Positions 42,737 to 51,870 are shown, counted from the first letter of the stretch. The stretch is 64,000 bases of DNA from Roseateles oligotrophus (GCF_014204525.1 NZ_JACHLP010000002.1:248001-312000), one strand, 5' to 3'. The notes: generated by a model not told the origin, from the sequence alone. Made by a program: numbers and translations.

Positions 42737-44983
42737 TTAGAAAATGACCTTGAACTGCGCGCCGAAGGTGCGCGGGTCATTGATGAAGCCGGTCAGATTG
42801 TTGAAGTCGATGGCGCCGGTGACGCGTTTCTGGTCGGTGATATTGCGCACAAAGCCGGCGGCCTCGTACTTGCCATTGCCCCAGACATAGCCCACGCGCA
42901 GGCCGCCCTCGGTCAGGGGCTTGCCGGTGAATTCCACCGACTCGTAGAGGAAGAAGTTGACGGCGCTGCGGTAGGCCCAGTCGGTGTAGATGTAGAACTC
43001 ATTGCCGGCCGCGGTGGGGATGGTGTAACGGGCGGTGAGGTTGCCGATCCACTGAGGTGCTTGGGCCAGCGAGTTGCCATCGATCAACACCGTGTCCGAG
43101 AACTTGAAAGCCCCTGGGTTCTTGGGCACGGTGATCGGGTCACGCAAGGTGCAAGAGGCGCCACAAGCCTCGACCTGCAAGTTGCCGTCCTTGATCTTGG
43201 TGTTGTTGTAGCTGCCGCCCAGGGTCAGCAGCAGATGGTCGATGGGCAAGAGCTCCAGATTGAACTCGACGCCCTGGCCGTTCACCTTCTTGGCATTGAT
43301 CAGGCGGTTGGCATTGTTGCCGCCGCCCACGGCGGTGAATTGCTGGTTCTTCACCTCGTAATTGAACAAGGCGGCCGACAAACGTGCTCGGCGGTCCCAC
43401 AGATCCGCCTTCAGGCCCAATTCATAGGAGATCACATCTTCGGGGCCGGCAAAGGACTGCGGATTGAATTCAGCCGCTGGCTGGATGGACGAAGCCCGGA
43501 ATCCGGTGGCCACCCGCGCATAGACATTGGTGTCCTTGTTCAGCGCGTAAGTCGCGGAGGCATCCCAGTTCCACTTCGCGTCATCGGTGCTCAGGCTGAG
43601 GCCATTACCGGCCTGGATGCGTTGGGGGTCGGTGGTTTGGGTGGACAGTTCTTTCTTGTCCTTGGTGTAGCGCAGGCCGGCGCGCAGCTTGAGTTCCTTG
43701 CTCAGCTCGTAGTTGATCGAGCCGAACGTCGCCCAGGCCTTGTTGGTTTGGTGGGTGCTGGTGGTCAGCGGGGTGATGTAGTCCTGGGCCACGGCGGTGT
43801 AGCGTTCATCGAAGAGGTAGACACCGGCTTGCCAGCGCAGCGGGCCGCTGGTATTGGACTCCAGGCGCAGCTCTTGCGACAGCTGGCGGTGGCCGTCCAA
43901 GGCGTCCGAAGTTTCCACCGGGAAGCCGGCCTCGCCCGGGCCTTGCGGGAATTTGTAGACCGAGCCGCCGTCAATGTCACCGCGGCTGAAGGGTTTGACC
44001 GTCTCAATGCCGGTGATGGCATGCACGGTGAACTCCGGCAGGGCCCATTTCAGCTTCATCGAGCCGCCGGTCTGGGTCAGGGTTTGCTTGTTGACGCCAT
44101 CCAGCGAGACTTTGGCCGGGTCAAAGCCGTCGATCAGCTCATTGCTGCCGGGCTTGATGATGCTGGCGCGGAACAGGCGCGGGCTGCCGTCCAGATCGCG
44201 GTGGTGCAGATTGAACAAGGCGCTGAATGTCTGGCTCGGCTCATACAAGGCTTGCAGGCGCACGGCGCTGTCACGATAGCCCTCGGTCTCCTGGGTCGGC
44301 CCCTTGGGGTTGGTGTTCTTGACCCAGTTGTCGCGGTGTTGGGTTTGCGCGGAAATGCGCGCCGACCAGTCGCCGCTCAAGGGCAGATTGGCGGCACCCT
44401 CCAAGCTGTAGCTGCCGTAGCTGCCGTAGCTGGCGCTGATGTAGGCGTCCTGCTTTTTGCTGGGCCGAACCGAGTCGAACTTGACCACGCCGGCCGGTGT
44501 GTTGCGGCCGAACAAAGTGCCTTGCGGGCCGGCCAGCACTTCTACATTGCGTTGGTCGAACACCGGGAAGCCCTTGAGGATAGGGTTCTCCTGCACCACA
44601 TCGTCAAACAGCACTGAAACCGGCTGCGACGCATTGAGGCGGAAGTCGGTATTGCCGTAGCCGCGGATGTAGAAGCGCGGGTAGGCTCGACCGAAGGAGG
44701 ACTCGATGTTCAAGCTGGGCACCCGGCCCGACAGAAACCGTACATCCTGGCCACCAGAAGCCAGCACGTCGAGTTTTTCGCCAGAGAGGGTGGAGACGGC
44801 GATCGGCACATCCTTGATGTTCTCAACCCGGCGCTCGGCCGTGATGACCACGGTTTCAAGCTGGGTCTTGTCGGCCGACTTTTCCTGCGCAAGGGCTTGG
44901 GCTGCGGGCCAGGCGGTCAGGGCCAGGGCGACGGATAGCGCGATCTGGCGCGGGGCAATAGGCGATGATTGAAGCCTGCTCAT
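42737..44983 (-). CDS. TonB-dependent receptor
   Basis: A 748-residue outer-membrane receptor. A signal peptide (IALSVALALTAWPAAQALAQ) is followed by a TonB-box-like TQLETVVITAERR, a plug with VPSLNIESSFGRAYPRFYIR, VSVLFDDVVQENPILKGFP, VEVLAGPQGTLFGRNTPAG, and a barrel ending TFGAQFKVIF. This plug type is common among receptors for siderophores, plant-derived compounds or cobalamin-like ligands, and the substrate cannot be told from sequence. The ATG at 44983 has CGGAG upstream. No Fur-like site is evident before it. Confidence 0.92.
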   Translation of the reverse strand: MSRLQSSPIAPRQIALSVALALTAWPAAQALAQEKSADKTQLETVVITAERRVENIKDVPIAVSTLSGEKLDVLASGGQDVRFLSGRVPSLNIESSFGRAYPRFYIRGYGNTDFRLNASQPVSVLFDDVVQENPILKGFPVFDQRNVEVLAGPQGTLFGRNTPAGVVKFDSVRPSKKQDAYISASYGSYGSYSLEGAANLPLSGDWSARISAQTQHRDNWVKNTNPKGPTQETEGYRDSAVRLQALYEPSQTFSALFNLHHRDLDGSPRLFRASIIKPGSNELIDGFDPAKVSLDGVNKQTLTQTGGSMKLKWALPEFTVHAITGIETVKPFSRGDIDGGSVYKFPQGPGEAGFPVETSDALDGHRQLSQELRLESNTSGPLRWQAGVYLFDERYTAVAQDYITPLTTSTHQTNKAWATFGSINYELSKELKLRAGLRYTKDKKELSTQTTDPQRIQAGNGLSLSTDDAKWNWDASATYALNKDTNVYARVATGFRASSIQPAAEFNPQSFAGPEDVISYELGLKADLWDRRARLSAALFNYEVKNQQFTAVGGGNNANRLINAKKVNGQGVEFNLELLPIDHLLLTLGGSYNNTKIKDGNLQVEACGASCTLRDPITVPKNPGAFKFSDTVLIDGNSLAQAPQWIGNLTARYTIPTAAGNEFYIYTDWAYRSAVNFFLYESVEFTGKPLTEGGLRVGYVWGNGKYEAAGFVRNITDQKRVTGAIDFNNLTGFINDPRTFGAQFKVIF

Positions 44984-45278
44984 ATGGGTACTCCGGAGGG
45001 GCAGAAGGGATGGAAGCTGGGGTTTAGGGCGTCGGGCAAGCGCCGGCTGGAAGTGCGGTGGACGCTGACCGCAGGGCACTTGCCCGACAGGCTGTCGAAT
45101 CTAGCAAGCCATGTGCCTGAAAGTCATCGCCGCGCCATAAAGCTGTGGATTGCCGCCCTTTCTGTTGTCTAAATGCAGCAGACCGGCCGGCATCCGCCCG
45201 CTTCACTGCTGCCAAAACCTGGCCGGGCCTGCTGCGATACTGGCCGCTCCTTTTGAACACCACCCGGTCACCACTCCT

Positions 45279-46079
45279 ATGCGCTTCATCACCGCCAATC
45301 TGAACGGCATCCGCTCCGCCGCGACCAAGGGTTTTTTTGACTGGCTGCCACAGCAGCAGGCCGATGCCCTGGGCGTGCAGGAGGTCAAGGCCCAGGACGA
45401 GCATGTGGCCGGGGTTTTTTGCGAGTCGGGGCCGCTTAAAGGCCATTTCCACTACGCTCAGAAAAAGGGTTACTCGGGCGTGGGCCTCTACACCCGCGAG
45501 GAACCCAGTGAGCTCATCATCGGCATGGGCGTGGAGGAGTTTGACTTCGAGGGCCGCTATATCGAAAAGCGTTTCGACAAGCCCGGCCGCAAGCTCAGCC
45601 TGATCAGCTGCTACTTCCCCAGCGGCAGCAGCGGCCCCGAGCGGCAGGAGGCCAAGTACCGCTTTCTCGACGCCATGCGCCCGCATCTGGCCGCCCTCAA
45701 GGCCGAGCGTGAATTCATCCTGGTGGCCGACGTCAATATCGCCCACAAGGAAGCCGACCTGAAGAACTGGAAGGGCAATCTGAAGAACTCGGGTTTTCTG
45801 CCCGAGGAACGGGCCTGGCTGGATCAGCTCTTCGGCACGGCCAAGGGCCAGGGCGGCCTGGTCGACGTCTACCGCCAGCTGCACCCCGACACCACCGATG
45901 AGTGCTACACATGGTGGAGCAACCGCGGTGCGGCCTATGCCAAGAACGTGGGCTGGCGCCTGGACTACCACTTCGCCACGCCCAAGCTGGCCGCATTGGC
46001 CCAGCGTGCGGCCATCTACAAGGCCGAGAAATTCAGCGACCATGCGCCGCTGACGGTGGATTACGACTTCAAGCTCTGA
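45279..46079 (+). CDS. xth: Exodeoxyribonuclease III
   Basis: A 266-residue AP endonuclease/exonuclease of the Xth family. Catalytic motifs are MRFITANLNGIRSAA, ALGVQEVKAQ (metal-binding Glu), VADVNIAHKEADLKN and GWRLDYHFAT with the terminal DHAPLTVDYDF (catalytic Asp-His). It acts in base-excision repair in the cytoplasm. The ATG at 45279 gives the family N-terminus. Confidence 0.95.
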   Translation: MRFITANLNGIRSAATKGFFDWLPQQQADALGVQEVKAQDEHVAGVFCESGPLKGHFHYAQKKGYSGVGLYTREEPSELIIGMGVEEFDFEGRYIEKRFDKPGRKLSLISCYFPSGSSGPERQEAKYRFLDAMRPHLAALKAEREFILVADVNIAHKEADLKNWKGNLKNSGFLPEERAWLDQLFGTAKGQGGLVDVYRQLHPDTTDECYTWWSNRGAAYAKNVGWRLDYHFATPKLAALAQRAAIYKAEKFSDHAPLTVDYDFKL

Positions 46080-46119
46080 GGCAGGGTTGGCGGGGTTGGC
46101 AGGGTTGATATGGCCCGCC

Positions 46120-46269
46120 TCAGGCCAGGCACTGCCGCAGCCATGCGCTGAGATACAAGCCCTGGCCGAACATCGCATGCGTGATCAGGTTTTGCAGCCG
46201 CGCCGCCAGACCCGCGCCCATGCCGAGGAAGCAGGTCGTGCATGTGAAACATGGATTTGGGCCCATCAT
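46120..46269 (-). CDS. Possible small Cys-containing protein
   Basis: A 49-codon frame immediately downstream of the methyltransferase gene (its ATG is 9 bp past that stop). About 80% of its codons end in G or C, which fits real coding sequence here. The product has a Cys-rich start (PCFTCTTCFLGMG) and a mildly hydrophobic helix. I recognise no family, and chance cannot be excluded in such GC-rich DNA. Confidence 0.35.
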   Translation of the reverse strand: MMGPNPCFTCTTCFLGMGAGLAARLQNLITHAMFGQGLYLSAWLRQCLA

Positions 46270-46278
46270 GCCGCCCCG

Positions 46279-47148
46279 TCACTGTTCTTGCGCCGTCGGT
46301 GCGCGTGCGCTGATCTGCCAGCAGGCGGCCTTGAAACGCACCGTATCGCCGTGCACAAAGGGCTGGAAAGCGCCTCGCACATGCCGAATGATGGTCTCGC
46401 GCTGCAGGGTGTCCGGCTGCTGTTGCAGCCACAGCCCCAGCGGCCCCAGGCGCGACAGGTAGAGCGTCAAATCCCGCTCGGCAAATTCGCAGTCGACATC
46501 CAGGGGCTTGACTTGGACCTCCACCCAGCCGGCCTGTGCCAGCATGGCCCGGACCCAGCCGCCATCGGCAAAGGCGAACTGCCCGGGCGCGCCGGGCTGG
46601 CGGGCCGGTAGCTGGGGCAGCAGGCGGGCCGCCGCGCGCTCGGCCGTGCTCATGAAGGGGTTCTCGGCCATGCTGCGCCAGGCCTGCAGATGCAGCCGAC
46701 CCGTGCCGGCCTTGGCGGCCTTGCGCAGGTTCTGAAAGGCTTGCACCGGGTCGTCAAAGAACATCACGCCGAAACGCGAGGTTAGCAGGTCGAAGTGATC
46801 TGGCTCAAACCGATGGCGTTGCGCATCGGCGCGAATGAAGGAGGCGGCCTGCAGACCCAGTTCGGCTTGCCGGGCTTGCGCCAGGGCCAGCATGGGGTCG
46901 GATACATCGACACCCAGGCATTGGCTCTGCGGGCCCAGCGCCTGCGCCAAGGCTAGGGTGCTGCTGCCGGTGCCGCAGCCGATGTCCAGCACGCGCCGGG
47001 CCGCTGCGGCCAAGGCCGCTTGCACCAGGCGCTCGGCAAAGGCCTGAAACATGGAGTCGAGCACGGCCTGTGCCGCCACCCAGGCCTGGCCGGCCGGGCC
47101 ACGCCAGAGGGCGGTTTGGGGGCTCTCAAAAGGGCTTTCTGTGTTCAT
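46279..47148 (-). CDS. Class I SAM-dependent methyltransferase
   Basis: A 289-residue protein with the Rossmann methyltransferase motifs: VLDIGCGTGSSTLALAQAL (motif I), CLGVDVSDPMLALA (acidic loop), and FDLLTSRFGVMFFDDPVQAF. The substrate is unknown. It is divergent from a MerR-type regulator gene with only 82 bp between, so it is probably that regulator's target. Confidence 0.88.
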   Translation of the reverse strand: MNTESPFESPQTALWRGPAGQAWVAAQAVLDSMFQAFAERLVQAALAAAARRVLDIGCGTGSSTLALAQALGPQSQCLGVDVSDPMLALAQARQAELGLQAASFIRADAQRHRFEPDHFDLLTSRFGVMFFDDPVQAFQNLRKAAKAGTGRLHLQAWRSMAENPFMSTAERAAARLLPQLPARQPGAPGQFAFADGGWVRAMLAQAGWVEVQVKPLDVDCEFAERDLTLYLSRLGPLGLWLQQQPDTLQRETIIRHVRGAFQPFVHGDTVRFKAACWQISARAPTAQEQ

Positions 47149-47198
47149 CGCGTCTTCCTTGTCTGGCCTCGAAGGAGGCCGGAACTACACTTTGCCAA

Positions 47199-47215
47199 CT
47201 CAAGTCAGCTTGAAG
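47199..47215. promoter_or_regulatory. MerR-type operator between methyltransferase and regulator genes
   Basis: CTCAAGTCAGCTTGAAG is a near-perfect dyad (CTCAAG, four bases, CTTGA-G) of the size and sequence type bound by SoxR-like MerR proteins. It ends 15 bp before the regulator's ATG. A long -35/-10 spacer could not be confirmed. Confidence 0.6.
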
Positions 47216-47230
47216 TCAAGTGGGGTGGCG

Positions 47231-47662
47231 ATGGAGATTTTGGACATCACGCAGGTGGTGCAGCGCAGCGGCCTGCCCGCGTCGACCTTGCGTTACTACG
47301 AAGAGAAAGGCCTGATCCGTTCCATCGGGCGGCAGGGCCTGCGGCGGCTGTTTGGCGCCGAGGTGCTGGAGCGGCTGGCCTTGATCGCGCTGGGCCGGGC
47401 GGCGGCTTTTTCGCTCGACGAGATCGCGCAGATGTTTGCCAGCGATGGCAAGGTGCATATCGACCGGGCCTTGTTGTTGAGCAAGGCGGAGGAACTGGAG
47501 CAGACGATACGCAAGCTGACCGCCCTGCGTGAGGGCTTGCGCCATGCCGCGGTCTGCGGCGCCGCCAGCCATCTGGAATGCCCCAGCTTTCGCCGCCTGA
47601 TGCGTGCGGCCGCGCTCGGTGCCATCGCTGAGCGCCGGCCGCAAGGCAAGCGCAGAAAGTAG
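47231..47662 (+). CDS. MerR-family transcriptional regulator
   Basis: A 143-residue regulator with the MerR winged helix (VVQRSGLPASTLRYYEEKGL), an effector-region coiled coil (RALLLSKAEELEQTIRKL) and two cysteines spaced near the C-terminus (HAAVCGAASHLECPSFRRL), which might bind metal or sense redox. It is divergent from the methyltransferase gene and has a dyad in the shared promoter. The ATG at 47231 matches the family start; the longer frame upstream does not. Confidence 0.9.
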   Translation: MEILDITQVVQRSGLPASTLRYYEEKGLIRSIGRQGLRRLFGAEVLERLALIALGRAAAFSLDEIAQMFASDGKVHIDRALLLSKAEELEQTIRKLTALREGLRHAAVCGAASHLECPSFRRLMRAAALGAIAERRPQGKRRK

Positions 47663-47985
47663 CGGTGCCGCATGCCGCCCAAGCGGCTCGCCCGAGCGGC
47701 TAGACTTGGGCCATGAGTTCCCGGCCCTCGCAAGCCCATCGCCGCCACCGCATCCACCGGCAATCGCCCGGGGACTTCTTGCGGCTGGCCGGGGTCCGCA
47801 GGCCCGCCATCGCCGCACATTCCTAAGCCCGGCCCCCCACTTCGCCCACTGAATCAGGCGCGCGCATCGGGGACGGCCGGGCCAGCCGCAACAAGCCGCG
47901 CTGCCGGGCAGCCGAGCACCCGCGCCTGCCTGCAAGCGCGGCGCCGGCCTCGCCCTCTCACAGGAATGAAAAAGGCTGCAAACTC
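47663..47985. other. Intergenic region before rnk
   Basis: About 320 bp, very GC-rich and rich in CCG/GCC. A 37-codon frame from ATG 47713 has an Arg/His-rich product and no coding character. I see no hairpin-plus-T-tract terminator and no clear promoter; the rnk ribosome site (CAGGAATG-like) lies near 47960. Confidence 0.4.
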
Positions 47986-48405
47986 ATGCAAACCATCGCT
48001 GATGAAATGGCTGGGCGCACGCTCACCGAACTCGATCATGTCCGCCTCGAGGCGCTGCTGCGCCGTGGCGCCCACCTGGCCTCGCCGGCGCTGGTGAACC
48101 AGTTGCTGGACGATGCCGATCTGCTGCCCTCGCGCCAGATCGGCGCCGATGTGGTGACCATGAATTCACAAGTCCAGTTGGCCGATCCGCAGGACGGCGG
48201 TCGTCGCACGCTGACGCTGTGCTACCCGGCGGATGCCGATGCCGAGGCGGGCCGGGTGTCGGTGTTCTCGCCGCTGGGCGCGGCCCTGCTGGGCTGCCGC
48301 GTGGGCGATCTGGCGCGTTGGCAAACGCCTTATGGCGAGCCCTTGATGGCGCAGATCCTGGCCATCTTGTATCAACCGGAAGCCAGTGGGGACTACACCT
48401 TGTAG
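47986..48405 (+). CDS. rnk: Rnk/GreA-C-terminal-domain protein (nucleoside diphosphate kinase regulator)
   Basis: A 139-residue protein with a short helical N-terminus and the GreA C-terminal-like beta domain (VVTMNSQVQLAD, RTLTLCYPADADAEAGRVSV, SPLGAALLGCRVGD). Rnk binds RNA polymerase and influences nucleotide metabolism. Its stop is five bases from the left end of the inverted-repeat element. Confidence 0.88.
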   Translation: MQTIADEMAGRTLTELDHVRLEALLRRGAHLASPALVNQLLDDADLLPSRQIGADVVTMNSQVQLADPQDGGRRTLTLCYPADADAEAGRVSVFSPLGAALLGCRVGDLARWQTPYGEPLMAQILAILYQPEASGDYTL

Positions 48406-48410
48406 CCCTA

Positions 48411-48703
48411 AGAACGTGTTTACGATCCCAGCGGGGTCGCGCAAGCATCTTTTTGGGATGGGATGCAAGGCGCGTCACTGAGCCCATAGCCTGGCTATGG
48501 GCCAGGGGCGCAACACCGCAGGCCGCCCGAAAACGGAAGTTTCGCCGCAGGCAAAAGATGCTTGCCCTTCGGGTTGAGACGAAATCGGGCGATTTGCCCA
48601 CCCATCCCCTTGCATGGGCTACAGCCCATGCTGCACGGCCTGGGCGGGCAACTCATCCCGATTGCGTCTCAACGCGGCCCCGCTGGGATCGTAAACACGT
48701 TCT
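48411..48703. mobile_element. MITE-like element with nested inverted repeats
   Basis: A 293-bp non-coding element. Its ends are inverted repeats (48411-48441 and 48673-48703) that begin AGAACGTGTTTACGATCC; 26 bp match perfectly, then one mismatch and CGCG. Inside are more inverted pairs: GCAAGCATCTTTT (48441-48453) with 48553-48565, GTTGAGACGAAATCGGG (48573-48589) with 48657-48673 (one mismatch), and hairpins GCCCATAGCC/GGCTATGGGC and CATGGGCT/AGCCCATG. No transposase is encoded. The right tip overlaps the stop codon of the HD-GYP-like gene by two bases. Confidence 0.8.
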
Positions 48704-49850
48704 AAGCCTCCGCGCTGATCAGGCTGACGACGCGCTCGTCCGTCAGCCGCATGGGCATGGACTGGGCCGAGAGCAGGGCCACCACCGCATGTTCGCCGCG
48801 CGCGCTGTCGCGCAGCAGCGGGCTGGGGCGGGACTCGCCGCGGTGATTGGTCAGCGTCGCCACCAGGGGGTGGTAGGCCTTGGCGCCGTTGCGCACCACC
48901 ATGCCCAGCTCACCCGAGGCCAGCTTGACCATGCAGCCCGGCGGGAAGATGCCAAAGGCCTTGATCAGGGCCGCGGCCAGCGGGCTGGCTTCGGCCATCT
49001 GCAGGATCTCGCGGCCGGCCTGGTGGGCACTCATGGCCGGCCGGTGGGCGCGGTGGCTGAGGCGGGCGGTGTAGATGTCGGCAAAGCGCAGCAACTCGGC
49101 CAGCTCGCCAATGCTGGTGCAGCCGCTGGGGTAGCCCGAACCGTCGGGCTGCTCGTGATGCTGCAGCACGGCTTCCAACCAGTCTGCATCGTCGATGCCG
49201 GCCTCGCTGAGCAGGGCCACGCTGCGCTCGGGGTGCTCGCGTATGGCCTCGCGTTGGCGGGCCGTGGGCGGCGAGACCTGGGTGGCCAGGCGTGCCTGCA
49301 GGTCCAGCATGCCCAGATTCATGCTTAGCGCGGCCTGGAAGGCGCGGCGCTGCTCCATCGGGCTCCAGCCCAGATAGCGGGCCGTGGCCAGGCAGGCGGT
49401 GGCGGCGTGGATGGAGTGGTCAACGCCGTAATGCCCCGCGCCGCCCTCTGGCTGGCGCACCACCTGGGACAGGGCCACATCGGGGGCCAGGTCGATCAGC
49501 GCCAGCATCTGATCGGTGCTGGCATGCAAGGCCTCGGCCAGCCGGGCCGGCTCGGCGTTGAGGGCCAGTTGCACCTCGCGGCAGCTGCGCTCCCAGTCCT
49601 GCGGCAGGCGGGCCAGGCGCTGGGCGAGGCTGAGGACCCGGGGCGGCTGCTGTTGCTGCACCACGGCCTCGGCCAGCTCGTCCACCTCGACCAGGGCGCC
49701 GCGCCGCAGCAGCTCCTCCAGCTGGGCCGTGTCTTTGATGAACTGTCCGCGCGCCAGCAGGGGCTGGCGCTGGCTGTCGAACACATTGAAGTTCAGCGGC
49801 TCCCCCAGCCTGAGCTGGCTGATGATCGATGACAGCGAGCAAATCCGCAT
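48702..49850 (-). CDS. HD-GYP-type protein with degenerate HD motif
   Basis: A 382-residue protein. After an N-terminal domain (about 1-100) comes an HD-GYP-like domain: HSIHAATACLATARYLG, then AALSMNLGMLDLQ where active members have AALLHDIGK, and HHEQPDGSGYPSG, which keeps the GYP motif. The loss of the His-Asp pair should abolish c-di-GMP phosphodiesterase activity by this site. It may be a binding or regulatory protein. The start at 49850 gives MRICSLSSIISQ; the stop codon TAG is completed by the end of the inverted-repeat element. Confidence 0.85.
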   Translation of the reverse strand: MRICSLSSIISQLRLGEPLNFNVFDSQRQPLLARGQFIKDTAQLEELLRRGALVEVDELAEAVVQQQQPPRVLSLAQRLARLPQDWERSCREVQLALNAEPARLAEALHASTDQMLALIDLAPDVALSQVVRQPEGGAGHYGVDHSIHAATACLATARYLGWSPMEQRRAFQAALSMNLGMLDLQARLATQVSPPTARQREAIREHPERSVALLSEAGIDDADWLEAVLQHHEQPDGSGYPSGCTSIGELAELLRFADIYTARLSHRAHRPAMSAHQAGREILQMAEASPLAAALIKAFGIFPPGCMVKLASGELGMVVRNGAKAYHPLVATLTNHRGESRPSPLLRDSARGEHAVVALLSAQSMPMRLTDERVVSLISAEA

Positions 49851-50050
49851 GAGGTCCCGTTTTTGATTTTTCTGCCTGCCGGAAAGCGGTGGGTGACGGC
49901 CTTCACTTCGGAGGCCTGGCTGCAAACTTGAGGCAAAAGCGGCTTGTGGCCGGCATGGGTGGGCGCTCTGCGCACCCGCTCTCGGCGGGCGATGGGCTAG
50001 GATCTGCGCCTGCTTCCTTCCCCTGTTGCCACCTGCCCCGCCTTGCCGCC

Positions 50051-50479
50051 ATGTCCCAGATCACGATTTACCACAACCCCGCCTGCGGCACCTCGCGCAA
50101 CACCCTGGCCCTGATCCGCCATGCCGGCCTGGAGCCGGTGGTGATCGAGTATCTGCAGACGCCGCCCTCGCTGGAGCGCTTGCGCGAGCTGGTGGCCGCT
50201 GTTGGTGTCGGCGTGCGCGGCCTCTTGCGCGAGAAGGGCACACCGTTTGCCGAGTTAGGCCTGGCCGATCCGAAATGGAGCGATGAGCAGTTGCTGGGCT
50301 TCATCACCCAGCATCCGATTCTCCTGAACCGGCCTGTGGTCCTCACGCCCCTGGGTGCCAAGCTGTGCCGCCCCTCGGAAGAGGTGCTGGAGCTGCTGCC
50401 GGTGGGCCCGCTGCAGCCCTTCACCAAGTCGGATGGCGAGCAGGTTGTCGATACGGGGCTGCGCCGCAAGCCCGGCTGA
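50051..50479 (+). CDS. arsC: Arsenate reductase, glutaredoxin type (ArsC)
   Basis: A 142-residue enzyme reducing arsenate to arsenite with glutathione/glutaredoxin. The catalytic Cys12 lies in YHNPACGTSRNTL, and the arsenate-binding Arg residues are in LLREKGTPF and LLNRPVVLTPLGAKLCRP. No arsR or arsB gene is adjacent, so it may be a general ArsC-family protein. The ATG at 50051 is chosen by family alignment. It converges with the MOSC gene. Confidence 0.93.
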   Translation: MSQITIYHNPACGTSRNTLALIRHAGLEPVVIEYLQTPPSLERLRELVAAVGVGVRGLLREKGTPFAELGLADPKWSDEQLLGFITQHPILLNRPVVLTPLGAKLCRPSEEVLELLPVGPLQPFTKSDGEQVVDTGLRRKPG

Positions 50480-50483
50480 GCTT

Positions 50484-51179
50484 TCATTCCTCGCCCATGC
50501 GGGGCGCCCAGGCCTCGATCTGGCCCGAGTTCAGGCGGCCGGCAAACAGGCGGCGCCAGGACTCGGTCAGCGGCAGCGCCAGCAACTCGCGCAGCTGGGT
50601 CGGGTCTTGCTCACGGTCACGGATGGCGCGCAGCAGGCGGGCCACGCTGGCCTGCGGGCAGGGCCGGGCCAGCAGCTCGATGGCATCGCCCGCGCCCACT
50701 TCGCCGGGGCCGTCGACGCGCAGATACCAGCCCGCGCGCAAGCTGTTCTGCACCTGTTTGGCCATGTCTTGCTGGGCAAAGCGCTCGTTGAGCTTCCAGC
50801 AGGGCTGGCGGCCTTGGCTGAGGCTGAACAGCGCCGTGCCTATGCGCAACTGGTCGCCCAGGCAGATGCCTTCTTCGTCCACGCCCTCGACGCTGAGGTT
50901 CTCGCCAAAGGCGCCGGGGGCATGCAGCAGGGTGCAGTCCGGCAAGGCGCTGCGCCAGGCCTCGTAATGCGACCAGCTATAGCAATGCACGGCCTTGTCC
51001 GGCCCGCCGTGTACGCGCAGATCGCCCTGTTCATCGCCGCTCAGGCCCAGCTTGTGCACGGCGACGCGCCCGGCCACCGGCTGTTTGGCGATGGCGCTGA
51101 GCACGCCGGGGCGAGCAGAAGGGACGGCGCGGCCGACCAGCACGCTGCGCACATGGCCGAGAAGGCGGGGCTTGTTCAT
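50484..51179 (-). CDS. MOSC-domain protein (YiiM-like)
   Basis: A 231-residue protein with a MOSC domain (GDEQGDLRVHGGPDKAVHCY, FGENLSVEGVDEEGICLGDQ, QGRQPCWKLNERF with the conserved sulphur-binding Cys) and a C-terminal 3-alpha domain (VARLLRAIRD). YiiM-type proteins reduce N-hydroxylated compounds with a molybdenum cofactor. The ATG at 51179 gives the family start. Confidence 0.9.
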   Translation of the reverse strand: MNKPRLLGHVRSVLVGRAVPSARPGVLSAIAKQPVAGRVAVHKLGLSGDEQGDLRVHGGPDKAVHCYSWSHYEAWRSALPDCTLLHAPGAFGENLSVEGVDEEGICLGDQLRIGTALFSLSQGRQPCWKLNERFAQQDMAKQVQNSLRAGWYLRVDGPGEVGAGDAIELLARPCPQASVARLLRAIRDREQDPTQLRELLALPLTESWRRLFAGRLNSGQIEAWAPRMGEE

Positions 51180-51234
51180 GGGGCGAGGAGATGCGGGCAA
51201 AGCCGCATCTTCGCTGCATTTCAAATCAGCCTGC

Positions 51235-51783
51235 TCAGGCCGCGCGGCGCAGCGGCGTGGCGGGGAAGTCCACCGGCGTGTCCAGCGCCACATTGATGTA
51301 GTTGGTGAAGGTGTTCAGGGCCACATGGGCAATGATTTCGACCAGGGCGCCGTCATCAAAGCCTGCGGCACGCAGGGCCTGCACCTCCTCGGCCGAGACG
51401 CCGCCACGGGCCTCTACCAGACGCAGGGCGAAGCGCAGGGCGGCGGCGGTCTTGGGATCGGCGGACTCGCCGAGCTGGGCCGCGCTCAAGGCCTCGGCGA
51501 CTAGGCCGGCCTTGCGGCCCAGGGCCGTGTGGGCGGCCAGGCAGTAGTCGCAGCTATTGCGATTGGCCACGGCCACGGCGATCTGCTCGCCCAGGGCGGC
51601 CGGCAGCACACCGCCGCCCAGGGCGCCGAAAAAGCTCCACATGGCTTGCAGCGCGGCCGGCGAGTTGGCGACGGCGCGGAACATATTCGGCGTCGCGCCA
51701 AACGCGGTCTGCACCTGGGTCAACAAGGCTTGCGTTTGGGTGTTGCTGCTGGTGGCGGCGGCGATGAGGGGGACGCGGTTCAT
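51235..51783 (-). CDS. AhpD-like / carboxymuconolactone decarboxylase family protein
   Basis: A 182-residue protein with the AhpD-type redox site NRNSCDYCLAAHTALG (CxxC followed by His) and the all-helical core (LNTFTNYINVALDTPVDFP). Such proteins act as peroxidase-associated disulfide reductases. It is divergent from an AraC regulator with a perfect 14-bp dyad between them, which suggests it is the regulator's target. Confidence 0.9.
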   Translation of the reverse strand: MNRVPLIAAATSSNTQTQALLTQVQTAFGATPNMFRAVANSPAALQAMWSFFGALGGGVLPAALGEQIAVAVANRNSCDYCLAAHTALGRKAGLVAEALSAAQLGESADPKTAAALRFALRLVEARGGVSAEEVQALRAAGFDDGALVEIIAHVALNTFTNYINVALDTPVDFPATPLRRAA

Positions 51784-51870
51784 GAGGGGCTCACTTTCGA
51801 TGCTTGGGGGTTTGCACAATCGCCGGCCTGTCTGGCTGCGGCGTGATCCCAGTGTCTGGCGGATGGCGCT

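Noticed and set aside
48411-48703. Complete insertion sequence
   Set aside because: No open frame of transposase type and a length of only 293 bp; it is at most a non-autonomous element.
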